Below are positions 54,326-63,143 of a stretch of 64,000 nucleotides of DNA, piece after piece. The stretch lies in NCBI GenBank assembly GCA_050733695.1, contig JBOHTO010000060.1:1-64000 (forward strand). Reading direction: 5' to 3'. Under the pieces are notes generated by a model that was not told the origin of the DNA, did no database searches, and was given only the letters and a program-made list of their open reading frames with translations. Each line of letters opens with the position of its first letter. The stretch's first letter is position 1. The DNA is from JBOHTO01 sp050733695. Lineage in GTDB: Bacteria > Gemmatimonadota > Gemmatimonadetes > Gemmatimonadales > Gemmatimonadaceae. A program made the position numbers and the translations under genes.

Positions 54326-56047
54326 ATGCTCCTTCAGCAACGCGAAGAATACGACGCGATAGTCGTCGGCTCCGGGATCAGCGGCGGCTGGGCCGCCAAG
54401 GAGCTGTGCGAGAAGGGGCTCCGCACGCTGATACTCGAGCGCGGCCGTAACGTCGAGCACGGCAGCGGTTATGTCACCGAGCACAAGCCGGATTGGGAGT
54501 TTCCCTTGCGGGAACGGCGCATCCCGCCCGAGAGCCCCCAGGCCAGGGACTACCAGGTACAGGCCCGCACGGGCCAGTTCGTGGAGGCGGGGGTCCACTT
54601 CTTCGTCAAGGACAGCGAGCATCCGTACATCGAGGACAAGCCCTTCACGTGGATACAGGGCGACCAGGTAGGGGGGCGCTCGCTCATCTGGGGCCGCCAG
54701 TGCTATCGCTGGAGCGACCTGGACTTCGAGGCCAACCTGCGCGACGGACACGGCGTGGATTGGCCGATCCGCTACCGCGACATCGAGCCGTGGTACAGCT
54801 ACGTGGAGGCGCACGTGGGCGTGAGTGGCGAACGCCTCGGCCTGGCGCACCTGCCCGACGGAGAGTTCCAGCCTCCCATGCAGCTCAACGCCGGAGAGAA
54901 TTTCGTGAAGGCCGGAATCGAGCAGAACTTCCCCGGCCGCAATCTCACCATCGGACGCACGGCGGTCCTCACGCGCGCGATCGGCGAGCGCCAGCCGTGC
55001 CACTACTGCGGTCCATGCTTCCGCGGATGCTCCACCGGATCCTACTTCTCCAGCCAGTCATCCACGCTCCCGGCCGCGCGCAGGACGGGGAAACTCACCC
55101 TGCGTCCGCACAGCCTTGCACACAGCGTCCTCTACGACGAAGGGCGCGACCGGGCGACTGGCGTGCGGTTCGTGGATACGGAGACAGGCGAGACGCACGA
55201 GGTCCGCGCGCGCGTGATCTTCCTCTGCGCATCGACGCTTGGCACCACGCGCCTCATCCTGAACTCCAGGAGCCCACGCTTTCCCGATGGACTGGGCAAC
55301 TCGAGTGGCGTGGTGGGCCACTACCTGATGGACCATCACTTCATCGTCGGTGCCGCCGGCGACGTGCCCGGACTCCTCGACCGCTATTACGAGGGTAATC
55401 GCCCCAACGGCTTCTACATACCGCGCTTCCGCAACCTCGCTGCCTCAGATTCCGACGCGCTCGATTTCGTTCGCGGCTACGGCTATCAGGGCGGAGCGGG
55501 GCGCGCAGGCTGGACGCGTGGCGTGGGCGAGCCGGGAATCGGCGTGGAGCTCAAGCGGCGCCTGCACGACCCCGGACCATGGGAGGTGGGCATGACCGCC
55601 TTCGGCGAATGCCTCCCCTACCATGAGAATCGCGCCTGGCTCGACCCGCAGCAGACGGACAGGTGGGGGATTCCGATCCTGCGCATCGATTGCGCGTGGG
55701 GGGCCAACGAGCTTGCCATGCGCGAGGACATGCGCGCGCAGGCTGCCGAGATGCTGGAAGCAGCCGGATGCCGCAATGTGGAGAGCTGGGACGGCAACAA
55801 GCCGGGCGAGCTCGGCGCCGAGCCCGGGCTCGGCATCCACGAGATGGGAACGGCACGGATGGGTCGCGACCCCAGGACGTCGGCGCTCAACGCCAACAAC
55901 CAGCTCCACGACGCGGCCAACGTCTACGTGACCGATGGCGCCTGCATGACGAGCTCCGCCTGCCAGAACCCGTCGATCACCTACATGGCGCTCACGGCAC
56001 GCGCGGTGGACCATGCGGTGCGCGAGCTGAACCGGCGCAACGTGTGA
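54326..56047 (+). CDS. GMC-family FAD oxidoreductase (gluconate dehydrogenase large-subunit type)
   Basis: The 573-residue flavoprotein starts with the FAD motif AIVVGSGISGGWAAKELCEK. A cysteine cluster (CHYCGPCFRGCS) probably binds a metal centre, as in membrane sugar/polyol dehydrogenases. It ends with the GMC C-terminal signature TDGACMTSSACQNPSITYM, which holds the active-site region. It is paired with a subunit-3-like protein and should be exported as a complex. The electron acceptor is unclear because no cytochrome gene is adjacent. A short hairpin (TGCCGG/CCGGCA, 56050-56068) follows its stop. Confidence 0.9.
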   Translation: MLLQQREEYDAIVVGSGISGGWAAKELCEKGLRTLILERGRNVEHGSGYVTEHKPDWEFPLRERRIPPESPQARDYQVQARTGQFVEAGVHFFVKDSEHPYIEDKPFTWIQGDQVGGRSLIWGRQCYRWSDLDFEANLRDGHGVDWPIRYRDIEPWYSYVEAHVGVSGERLGLAHLPDGEFQPPMQLNAGENFVKAGIEQNFPGRNLTIGRTAVLTRAIGERQPCHYCGPCFRGCSTGSYFSSQSSTLPAARRTGKLTLRPHSLAHSVLYDEGRDRATGVRFVDTETGETHEVRARVIFLCASTLGTTRLILNSRSPRFPDGLGNSSGVVGHYLMDHHFIVGAAGDVPGLLDRYYEGNRPNGFYIPRFRNLAASDSDALDFVRGYGYQGGAGRAGWTRGVGEPGIGVELKRRLHDPGPWEVGMTAFGECLPYHENRAWLDPQQTDRWGIPILRIDCAWGANELAMREDMRAQAAEMLEAAGCRNVESWDGNKPGELGAEPGLGIHEMGTARMGRDPRTSALNANNQLHDAANVYVTDGACMTSSACQNPSITYMALTARAVDHAVRELNRRNV

Positions 56048-56067
56048 GCTGCCGGCCCCGACCCGGC

Positions 56068-56572
56068 AACGTGTTGCAGAATCGAAACAGGGCGTGAACA
56101 GTGATTGCGTCGTACAGCGCCTCGTCCGACAGCCAGCAGCGCGCGCGACGTCGACGTCGGTTTGACCAATCGATGTCGAGTCGGCATTCACTTTAGTGAT
56201 GAAGGCATACAGCGCCCGCTCGCGCTCGGATATCGGTGCCGTGGCGAGATCTTCCAGCACTGCCTGCACGAGCGCTCTGTCGCCGAGTAGCTCAGCCGCG
56301 ACCGCGGCACGCGAGCCGATTCAGAAGAGGCAGTCGTTGAGCTTCGACGTGAGCGCGGCGATCAGCTCCCGCTGACCCGGCGACAGTGGAGAGGGGCCAC
56401 GCATCACGTCCTGGGTGAATCGCGAGAGGTGATCGGTACGCTGCGGCTTGTAGGCGAACAGGTGCAGGACCTGCGGGATCGGGATTCCTGCAGTGCGCAT
56501 CTGTTCGAAACCCGCGCCTCGGCTCCCGGTCGCCGGGTGCGTGTCGACATCCTGAAGGTACATGGGTTTCAT
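56068..56572 (-). pseudogene. AhpD-like peroxidase-related gene, interrupted by TGA and a 1-bp deletion
   Basis: The ATG at 56572 has GAGGT seven bases upstream. The first 83 codons read as an intact N-terminal half of a carboxymuconolactone decarboxylase/AhpD-like protein, ending KLNDCLF, and codon 84 is TGA (56323-56321). The frame then continues with clear family sequence (AAVAAELLGDRALVQAVLED ... ERERALYAFI). In relatives the motif is CxxCxxxH; here it is Cys81-Leu-Phe-TGA-Ile-Gly-Ser-Arg, so TGA sits at the second Cys and the His is Arg. Near 56130 one base is missing, after which the family reading (SDEALYDAIT) is in another frame. The C-terminal 30-40 residues are absent. A nonsense-and-frameshift pseudogene is most likely; selenocysteine is discussed in the findings. 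Confidence 0.7.
56295..56323 (-). other. SECIS-like stem-loop after the in-frame TGA
   Basis: On the minus strand the TGA is followed after 12 bases by GCCGC-GGTC-GCGGC (56308-56295), a perfect 5-bp stem with loop GGUC. Bacterial SECIS elements usually have a small loop beginning with G or GG, 16-37 bases from the UGA; here the loop starts 17 bases after it. GC-rich DNA makes such stems common by chance. Confidence 0.3.
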
Positions 56573-56659
56573 ATGCACACCTCGTGGCCAGGTACCGGGC
56601 GTCGACCTCCCGGTGACACGAAAGTGGTCGCACCTATTCTGCGCGCAAGAGACAGAGGA

Positions 56660-58072
56660 CTATCGTTCGTCCACGACTCCGCTACTCGGGACGGGTTGAA
56701 CCGACTGCTGCACGGACAGGGCTGCGTTCGCGTCGCCCTCGATCACTGCCCGTTCCGGTACGTCCCGGCCGCCGGCGTCGCGTACAAGTCCCACGCAGGC
56801 GGCAGCCGTGAGCAGACACACGCCGCCGAGCATCACCACGTACAGCGGTGCATTCGCATTGCCCTCACCGAAGACCAGACGAATCAGGGGGCCGAAGCCG
56901 AGCGCGGCGATGATCTCGGGGATGACGATGAAGAAGTTGAACACCCCCATGTAGACGCCCATCCGCCTGGGTGGCACCGCCGTGGAGAGCATGGCGTAGG
57001 GCATGGAGAGAATCGACGCCCATGCGATCCCGACGCCGACCATGCTGAGCAGGAGCATGTATCTGTTGTGGATCAGGTAGAGCGAGAGCAGGCCCACCCC
57101 GCCGCAGACGAGCGCGGCGGCGTGCACTGCCTTGCGACTGGTGAGGGCGGCCAGCTTCGGCAGCGCGAAAGCAACGAGGAAGCAGGTGATCGAGTAGAAG
57201 GCGAACGTGAATCCGCCCCACTCGATTCCTCGCGTGTAGAGCGCAGACTGTGGATCGGTGGCCCCGAACACGTGCCGTGCCGTGGCAGGCACGAAGAAGA
57301 GCCACATGCAGAAGAGACCGAGCCAGGTGAAGAGCTGGACGACTGCGAGTTGCCGCATGGTGGCTGGCATGTCGCGAATCGCCGAGCCGATCTCGCGAAG
57401 GATGTGCCCTGCCCCGCCCCGCGCTCGCCGTTCGCGCTCCCATTCCTCCATGTCCTCAGGCGGGTGCTCGCGGCTGGTGATCACGGTCCACAGGACAGCC
57501 AGCAGAAATACGAACGCGCCGACCTGAAATGCGTACTTCACCGAGAGGGGAATCCCGCTCTCGGTGCTCCCCTCCACGCCCATCCAACTGAACAGAAAGG
57601 GCAGCGCATTGGCCAGGCTGGCCCCCACGCCGATAAAGAACGATTGCATCACGAATCCGGCGGTTCGCTGGTTCGCGTTCAGCTTGTCCGCAACGAACGC
57701 ACGGAAGGGTTCCATCGAGACGTTGATGGAGGCGTCGAGCATCCAGAGCAGACCGGCGGCCATCCACAGCGCGCTCGACGTGGGCATGAAGAAGAGCGCC
57801 ACTGAGGAGAGGATGGCGCCGACGAGGAAGTAGGGACGGCGGCGCCCAAGTCGCCCCCAGGTGCGGTCGCTCAGCGCGCCGACGATCGGCTGAACGAGGA
57901 GTCCGGTGACCGGCGCTGCGAGCCAGAGCAGCGGCACTTCGTCGGGCCGGGCGCCCAGCCGCTCGTACACCGCAGACATGTTGGCAAGCTGCAGCCCCCA
58001 GCCGAACTGGATGCCGAGGAACCCGAAGCTCATGTTGAACATCTGCCAGAAACTCAGGCGCGGCTTGTCCAT
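56660..58072 (-). CDS. MFS sugar transporter (SLC45/maltose-sucrose-like)
   Basis: The ATG at 58072 (MDKPRLSFWQMFNMSFGFLG) gives 470 residues with twelve membrane helices. The N-terminus, WGLQLANMSAVYERLGARPDEV and the SDRTWGRLGRRRPYFLVGAI loop match the GPH/SLC45-like sugar symporters that accept disaccharides. It is divergent from the GH130 operon and so probably brings in an oligosaccharide for it. A 53-codon upstream extension of the frame has no membrane character. Confidence 0.88.
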   Translation of the reverse strand: MDKPRLSFWQMFNMSFGFLGIQFGWGLQLANMSAVYERLGARPDEVPLLWLAAPVTGLLVQPIVGALSDRTWGRLGRRRPYFLVGAILSSVALFFMPTSSALWMAAGLLWMLDASINVSMEPFRAFVADKLNANQRTAGFVMQSFFIGVGASLANALPFLFSWMGVEGSTESGIPLSVKYAFQVGAFVFLLAVLWTVITSREHPPEDMEEWERERRARGGAGHILREIGSAIRDMPATMRQLAVVQLFTWLGLFCMWLFFVPATARHVFGATDPQSALYTRGIEWGGFTFAFYSITCFLVAFALPKLAALTSRKAVHAAALVCGGVGLLSLYLIHNRYMLLLSMVGVGIAWASILSMPYAMLSTAVPPRRMGVYMGVFNFFIVIPEIIAALGFGPLIRLVFGEGNANAPLYVVMLGGVCLLTAAACVGLVRDAGGRDVPERAVIEGDANAALSVQQSVQPVPSSGVVDER

Positions 58073-58289
58073 CCGAGTCCCCGTGGCGCTGGGGTGATGT
58101 GCGAGGCGCGATGTACGCTGTGCGACGGCATCTCGCCAGATGATACGCTCGCCGCGGAATCGGACAAGCAGCCCGCGAAGAGGCGAGTCCTTCACAAAGG
58201 CGCACGCGGTGCACAACTTCGTGCTCCACACGCGCCCGGTCCGGCAAGAGCTGCACCCGGGATGCGCCCGGCACCTCGAACTCCATGTA
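58073..58289. other. Divergent regulatory region of the GH130 locus
   Basis: The 217-bp gap separates the MFS gene from the first GH130 gene. I saw no convincing promoter pair, operator or small gene with a ribosome binding site. Confidence 0.4.
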
Positions 58290-59354
58290 ATGACCTCTCA
58301 CCGGGCTTCGCAGAATCCGATTCTGACTCCCGCGATGCTTCTGCCCTCGAGGCCGGAGCTCGAAGTGGTGGGCGTTTTCAACCCGGCTGTCATACGGCAC
58401 GAGAAGGATGTACTTCTGCTATTGCGCGTGGCCGAGGCGCCGCGACAGGTCTCGGCTGGCGAGGTCGCCGCTCCAGTGTACGACGCCAGTTCCGGCCGCC
58501 TCGAGATCGAGCGATGGTCCCGGGACACCGACGATCTGGACGCGAGCGATCCGAGAACGGTGATCGTCGGCGGCCGAACGTGGCTCACGTCGATATCACA
58601 TCTGCGTGTCGCCCGTTCGACTGACGGGATCCATTTTGATGTGGAGCGAGCGCCGGCTCTGTTCCCAGCCACGGCATACGAATCCTACGGGATCGAAGAC
58701 GCACGCATCACCCATCTGGCCGGCACGTACTGGATCAATTACACGGCTGTGTCGCCGTACGGGATTGCGACTGCCCTTGCCTCGACCATCGATTTCCGAA
58801 CGTTCGAGCGACATGGGATCATCTTTCCGCCTTCCAACCGCGACGTGACGATCTTTCCCGAAAAGATCGACGGCCGATACGCCGCGCTGCAGCGACCGAT
58901 GCCGGCGGGGTTCGGAGAACCCGCGATCTGGGCTGCATCGTCCGCCGACCTGTTCTCGTGGGGCAGCCATCGGCTCGTCGCGACCGCACGCCCCGGCAGT
59001 TGGGACGACTCCAAGGTGGGCGGTGGCGCGGTTCCGTTCCGGGTTCGGGCGGGCGATCAGGATGCTTGGCTCGCGACCTATCACGGCGTGACGGGATCGC
59101 CGCCCACGTACTCGCTGGGGGCATTACTGCTGGACGGGCGCGATCCGAGTCGGGTGATCGCCCGCTCGCGCGAACCGATCCTTCGGCCCGAGGCGGCGTA
59201 CGAGCGCGAGGGTTTCTACGGGAACGTCGTGTTCACATGCGGACTGCTGGCGGAAGGCGATCTCGTGCGCATCTATTACGGTGCCGCCGATGGCGTCACC
59301 GCCGTCGCGGATCTGTCACTCGATCGGATTCTGGCAGGGCTGTCGCAACCGTGA
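58290..59354 (+). CDS. GH130 glycoside phosphorylase
   Basis: The ATG at 58290 gives 354 residues; an upstream extension is arginine-rich and lacks similarity. The five-bladed beta-propeller family phosphorolyses beta-mannosides, for example mannooligosaccharides or mannosyl-glucose. Typical segments are NPAVIRHEKDVLLLLRV, YGIEDARITHLAGTYWINYT, the acid/base region, WDDSKVGGGAVPFR and IYYGAADGVTAVA at the end. The substrate cannot be fixed from sequence alone. Its stop overlaps the start of a 45-codon ORF (GTGA). Confidence 0.9.
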   Translation: MTSHRASQNPILTPAMLLPSRPELEVVGVFNPAVIRHEKDVLLLLRVAEAPRQVSAGEVAAPVYDASSGRLEIERWSRDTDDLDASDPRTVIVGGRTWLTSISHLRVARSTDGIHFDVERAPALFPATAYESYGIEDARITHLAGTYWINYTAVSPYGIATALASTIDFRTFERHGIIFPPSNRDVTIFPEKIDGRYAALQRPMPAGFGEPAIWAASSADLFSWGSHRLVATARPGSWDDSKVGGGAVPFRVRAGDQDAWLATYHGVTGSPPTYSLGALLLDGRDPSRVIARSREPILRPEAAYEREGFYGNVVFTCGLLAEGDLVRIYYGAADGVTAVADLSLDRILAGLSQP

Positions 59355-59488
59355 CCTTCGAACTGGGCGTCAACTACCGGTCGGGAGTCACGCGCGCAGT
59401 GGACGTGAGCGCCGACGACTGCTGCCCGGCGCCTGCCACCCACTTCGAGCGGCTTTATGCGAGCTGGCTCTCCCGAGACCGCTCGTGA
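59351..59488 (+). CDS. 45-residue ORF linking two GH130 genes
   Basis: It starts with GTG overlapping the first GH130 stop (GTGA at 59351-59354) and ends with TGA overlapping the GTG of the second (GTGA at 59485-59488). Two 4-bp overlaps in a row suggest it is translated. The start VTFELGVNY resembles the N-terminus of glycosidases of the GH5/GH2 type (FELGVNYWPR), and the end THFERLYASWLSRDRS is unrelated to GH130. It may be a remnant left by an in-frame deletion of a longer glycosidase gene, or a real small protein. Confidence 0.5.
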   Translation: MTFELGVNYRSGVTRAVDVSADDCCPAPATHFERLYASWLSRDRS

Positions 59489-60471
59489 TCGCGCCGCTCG
59501 AGCGCCTTGCCACGAACCCGCTGATCCGTCCGTCGCAGATCTCCTTCAAGCGAGCGAGCGGGTCGTTCAATCCCGGGGCAGCCATCGACCGCGCGAGCGG
59601 CCGCGTTGTCCTGCTCGTCCGTGTATTCGAGGAGGACACGCGCCGATCCTGCCTTGCCCTGGCGCTGTCGCGTGACGGCCGGCAAATCGATGAGCTGTGG
59701 GATCGCCCGGCCATTGCGCGCGAGGCGCCGTACGAGGAGTGGGGCGTCGAGGATGCTCGCATCACCTGTCTCGAGGATGAAGGGCGCTACGCGATCACCT
59801 ATACCGGATACTCGCCAGCCGGCCCGCGCGTCTGTCTCATCACCACCGACGATCTGCTGGCGCCGGAGCGGTATCGCCGACATGGACCACGCATCGCAGG
59901 TGACAACAAGAACTGCGTGATCCTTCCCGAGAAGGTCGGCGGCCAGTACGTGATCCTACACCGGCCGATGCCCGCCATCGTGTGCACGAGGGTGTCTTCG
60001 CTCGAAGCGGACTGGCCGGAGGCCGGCGTGGCGCTGGTCGGACCGCGGCCCGAGAGCTGGCGAAGCTCCCGCGTCGGTGCGGGAGCGCCGCCGATCCGCA
60101 CGACTCCCGGATGGCTGTTCCCCTTCCACGGCGCGACCGCCATCGCGGACGGCAACGTCTATTCGATGGGGTGGTGCGTGCTCGACCTGGACAACCCGGA
60201 AACCGTCCTCTACGTGTCCGACGCACCAGCCCTCGTGCCGGAAGCGCCGTACGAGATCGAGCTCGGCGAGATACCGCAGGTCGATCCGGCCAACTTCAGG
60301 ACCGGTGTGCGCGTTGTCTTTCCGCAAGGCCTGATCGAGCTCGGCGATGACTTGCTGATTTATTATGGCGCCGCCGACGTATCGGTCGCCGCCGCACGCG
60401 TCGGGAAACTCGACCTCATTGCCTCGCTCGAGGCAGCCATCGCGCTCGGGGCGGGCGGGATTCCCCTATGA
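59485..60471 (+). CDS. Second GH130 glycoside phosphorylase
   Basis: The GTG at 59485 gives 328 residues starting at the family N-terminus (IAPLERLATNPLIRPSQI). It shares the GH130 landmarks FNPGAAIDRASGRVVLLVRV, WGVEDARITCLEDEGRYAIT, SWRSSRVGAGAPPIRT and IYYGAADVSVAAARVG. It differs from the first copy in the glycine-rich loop (VGAGAPP versus VGGGAVP). The two paralogues probably handle different chain lengths or linkages. Its stop overlaps the next ATG by 4 bp. Confidence 0.9.
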   Translation: MIAPLERLATNPLIRPSQISFKRASGSFNPGAAIDRASGRVVLLVRVFEEDTRRSCLALALSRDGRQIDELWDRPAIAREAPYEEWGVEDARITCLEDEGRYAITYTGYSPAGPRVCLITTDDLLAPERYRRHGPRIAGDNKNCVILPEKVGGQYVILHRPMPAIVCTRVSSLEADWPEAGVALVGPRPESWRSSRVGAGAPPIRTTPGWLFPFHGATAIADGNVYSMGWCVLDLDNPETVLYVSDAPALVPEAPYEIELGEIPQVDPANFRTGVRVVFPQGLIELGDDLLIYYGAADVSVAAARVGKLDLIASLEAAIALGAGGIPL

Positions 60472-63143
60472 TCAGTCCGATCCGTCGCATGCGGATGCCC
60501 CTTCCTTGTGAATGCCCGTCCTGGCGACCCAGCGAGCAAGTCGTCACGGTGACGCTGAGCATCTTCGCCGCGGTGGTAGTCGCTGCGGGTTGCGGCAGCG
60601 ACGGCGGGGCCGTCGCGAAACCGCAAGGCCCTCCCCCCCCGCCGCCGCTGCGCATTTCATTGGAGCACCTGCGGCACCTCGGTCTGGACGCGGTGGTCAA
60701 CGGCCAGCCTGTCCGCGTTGTCGCCCTGTACGCGGAGGCGCCCGACTACCGCCCGACCGCGTCCCCTGTGCGGGACGACTCCGAGGGGATTGCAGCCGTG
60801 GACGATGCGGCGCGCGCGGCCATCGTGTATCTGCGGGCGTACGAGATGACGGGCGATGTGCGCGCACGAGACGAAGCCCTCGGATTGCTCGGCTTCGTCG
60901 CGGCAATGGAACAGGGCGACGGTGAGTTCGTCAACTTCATCGATGCCGAAGGGCGGCCGAATCGGAACGCGACGAGCAGCCAGAAGAGCATGTCGTACTG
61001 GGCGGCGCGCGGTCTGTGGGCGCTCGGCGAAGCGGTGCGAGTGCTTGGCCCGGATCACGGGAACGAACTGGCCCGCATGCGTCCGGTGCTGGACCGCACC
61101 GTGGCTCGAATGGCGCGCGAGGTGGAAGCCGGGCGTCTGATCGGCGGATCGACAACGGCCACAGCGGAGGCGCTGCTCGGATTGCTGGCGCTGCAGCTCG
61201 CCGAGCCCTCGCCCGCACTCGCTGGACTGGCCGCGCAGACGGCAGAGCTGCTCGTGCCGCTCTCGACGGGGAGCGCGTCGGCTGCACCATGGGGCGCGCG
61301 GCTGGATCATCCCGACGCGACCTGGCACGCATGGGGATGCCGATCCACGGAAGCCCTCGCGGTGGCCGCCGTCGTGCTTGATCGTCCGGATTTCGCCGCG
61401 GCGGCCAGAGAGGAAGCGGACGCACTATGGGCGAGGTTCCTGCTCGCCGGACAGGTACCGGCGGAGGTTTCGCGCGAGGGAGTTGCGACATGGTTCCCGC
61501 AGATCGCTTATGGCGTCGGCCCGATAGTCGAGGGCTACCTGGCGCTGGCGGAGGCGACCGGCGATCGTCGCTACGCGGTGTTCGCCGGGCTCACGGCGGC
61601 CTGGTTCGCAGGCGCCAACGCGGCGGGCATCAGCATGTACGACGAGCAGACCGGCCGTACCTTTGACGGGATCGACGGACCGTCGCCGGTGCAGGTGAAT
61701 CGAAATGCCGGGGCGGAGTCCACGATCGAATCGCTGCTGGCGCTGCAGCGCGTCACGAGCAACCCGGCAGCGGCCGAGTACATGCGCTATCGGGCCGTTG
61801 GCGCCCCGGCCCTGTCGCTGACGAGCATTCCGGACACGCGGGAATTCAAGGGACCAGGCGGCGGGCGCCTGGTGCTTCGTCGCCTGACGTCGGGTCTTGA
61901 GATCGCCGACTCGCGAACAGTCACGGACACTATCACTCTCACGTACTGGCCGGCTGCCAATCCCACCGAGGTGCGGCTAGCCACGCGGCTCGTCACGCAG
62001 TGGAACGTGGAGCACCCCCAAGTGCAGGTGCGCGTGCAGCCGCTGCCCGCCGGCCGCTCATCCGAAGAAGTGCTGCTCGCCGCAATCGTCGCGAACGCGA
62101 CCCCGGACGTCAGCTCGAACGTCTCGTCGGCACTGCTGGCACGTCTGGTTCGTGCGGGCGGCGTCGTGCGCCTGGACGATCGCGTGTCGACGGCCGCCCG
62201 TCTGCAGGAGCGCACGAACGCGGCGATGCTCGCCTCGCTCCGTCTGCCCGATGGCGGGATCTATGCCTTCCCCTGGAAAACGAACCCCGTGATGCTGATG
62301 TACAACATCGATCTGCTGGTGGCAGCCGGGGTCGATCCACCGCAGACCCACAGCGAGCTGCTCGACGCCTTCCGGCGCCTCGCGCGGGATACCGACGGCG
62401 ATGGCCGCATCGATCGGTGGGGGCTCTGGGCGACGCTCAAGACGACCTGGTTCGAGCGCTTCTACGATTTCTACCCGCTATATCTCGCAAGCTCGGGTGG
62501 CAGGACGCTGGTCGCCGATGGTCAGGTCACGTTCGACAACGATGCGGCGGTGGCGGCAATGGAAGTCCTGCGCCGCGGTTTCGCCGAGGGGTTGCTGCCT
62601 CGCTCAAATTTCGCGCTCGGCCGGGATCCATTCGCCGACGGCACGGTCGCGATGAAGATCATCGGACCGTGGTTCGTGCGCGAACTGGACGAGCTCAAGG
62701 TTCCTGGCCTGCGCTACGACGTGACACCCGTGCCATCGGCTGACGGCACCGATCCCGACGACAGCTTTGCGTTCGCGGATCTGCGGAGCATCGCCATCTT
62801 CTCCACGACGCGGCATCCCGACGCCGCGGCCCGGTTCGTCGCGTACCTGACATCGCCAGCCGCCGACCGTATGCTGATCGAAGAGGCAAGTCAGTTGCCG
62901 TATCGGCGCGGCCTCGCCTCGGACCCGCGCTTCGCCGCGTCACTGGCGCGATGGCCCACGCTGGCGACGTATGCCACCTACGTCGGGCAAACACGCGACA
63001 TCGACCTCGATCCCGATATAGTCGAGATCTTCGACATCCTCTCGGAAGCATACGAAGAAGCCGCCATCTACGGCACCGTTCCGGTGCGACAGGCCCTGAC
63101 GAGGGCTGCGGCCGAAGCCACGAACGTTCTGAATGCGCGCTGA
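60468..63143 (+). CDS. Lipoprotein fusing a helical glycosidase-like barrel to an ABC solute-binding domain
   Basis: The 891-residue protein overlaps GH130-2 by 4 bp (ATGA). It has a lipoprotein signal (TLSIFAAVVVAAGCGS, lipobox Cys about 42) and a Pro-rich linker. Residues about 60-440 form repeated helical pairs (for example SMSYWAARGLWALGEAV, NAGAESTIESLLALQRV), as in (alpha/alpha)6-barrel glycosidase-like domains. Residues about 480-890 are a family 1 solute-binding protein: ITLTYWPAANPTEV at the start, YAFPWKTNPVMLMYNIDLL and RDTDGDGRIDRWGLW. Binding protein and permease (next gene, 11-bp overlap) form an ABC importer. The barrel domain may hold or trim the oligosaccharide before binding; that is inference. 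Confidence 0.85.
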   Translation: MISPIRRMRMPLPCECPSWRPSEQVVTVTLSIFAAVVVAAGCGSDGGAVAKPQGPPPPPPLRISLEHLRHLGLDAVVNGQPVRVVALYAEAPDYRPTASPVRDDSEGIAAVDDAARAAIVYLRAYEMTGDVRARDEALGLLGFVAAMEQGDGEFVNFIDAEGRPNRNATSSQKSMSYWAARGLWALGEAVRVLGPDHGNELARMRPVLDRTVARMAREVEAGRLIGGSTTATAEALLGLLALQLAEPSPALAGLAAQTAELLVPLSTGSASAAPWGARLDHPDATWHAWGCRSTEALAVAAVVLDRPDFAAAAREEADALWARFLLAGQVPAEVSREGVATWFPQIAYGVGPIVEGYLALAEATGDRRYAVFAGLTAAWFAGANAAGISMYDEQTGRTFDGIDGPSPVQVNRNAGAESTIESLLALQRVTSNPAAAEYMRYRAVGAPALSLTSIPDTREFKGPGGGRLVLRRLTSGLEIADSRTVTDTITLTYWPAANPTEVRLATRLVTQWNVEHPQVQVRVQPLPAGRSSEEVLLAAIVANATPDVSSNVSSALLARLVRAGGVVRLDDRVSTAARLQERTNAAMLASLRLPDGGIYAFPWKTNPVMLMYNIDLLVAAGVDPPQTHSELLDAFRRLARDTDGDGRIDRWGLWATLKTTWFERFYDFYPLYLASSGGRTLVADGQVTFDNDAAVAAMEVLRRGFAEGLLPRSNFALGRDPFADGTVAMKIIGPWFVRELDELKVPGLRYDVTPVPSADGTDPDDSFAFADLRSIAIFSTTRHPDAAARFVAYLTSPAADRMLIEEASQLPYRRGLASDPRFAASLARWPTLATYATYVGQTRDIDLDPDIVEIFDILSEAYEEAAIYGTVPVRQALTRAAAEATNVLNAR

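Noticed and set aside
56048..56068. TGCCGG/CCGGCA hairpin after the GMC gene as a terminator
   Set aside because: Six-bp stem without a T-tract in GC-rich DNA is too weak to call.
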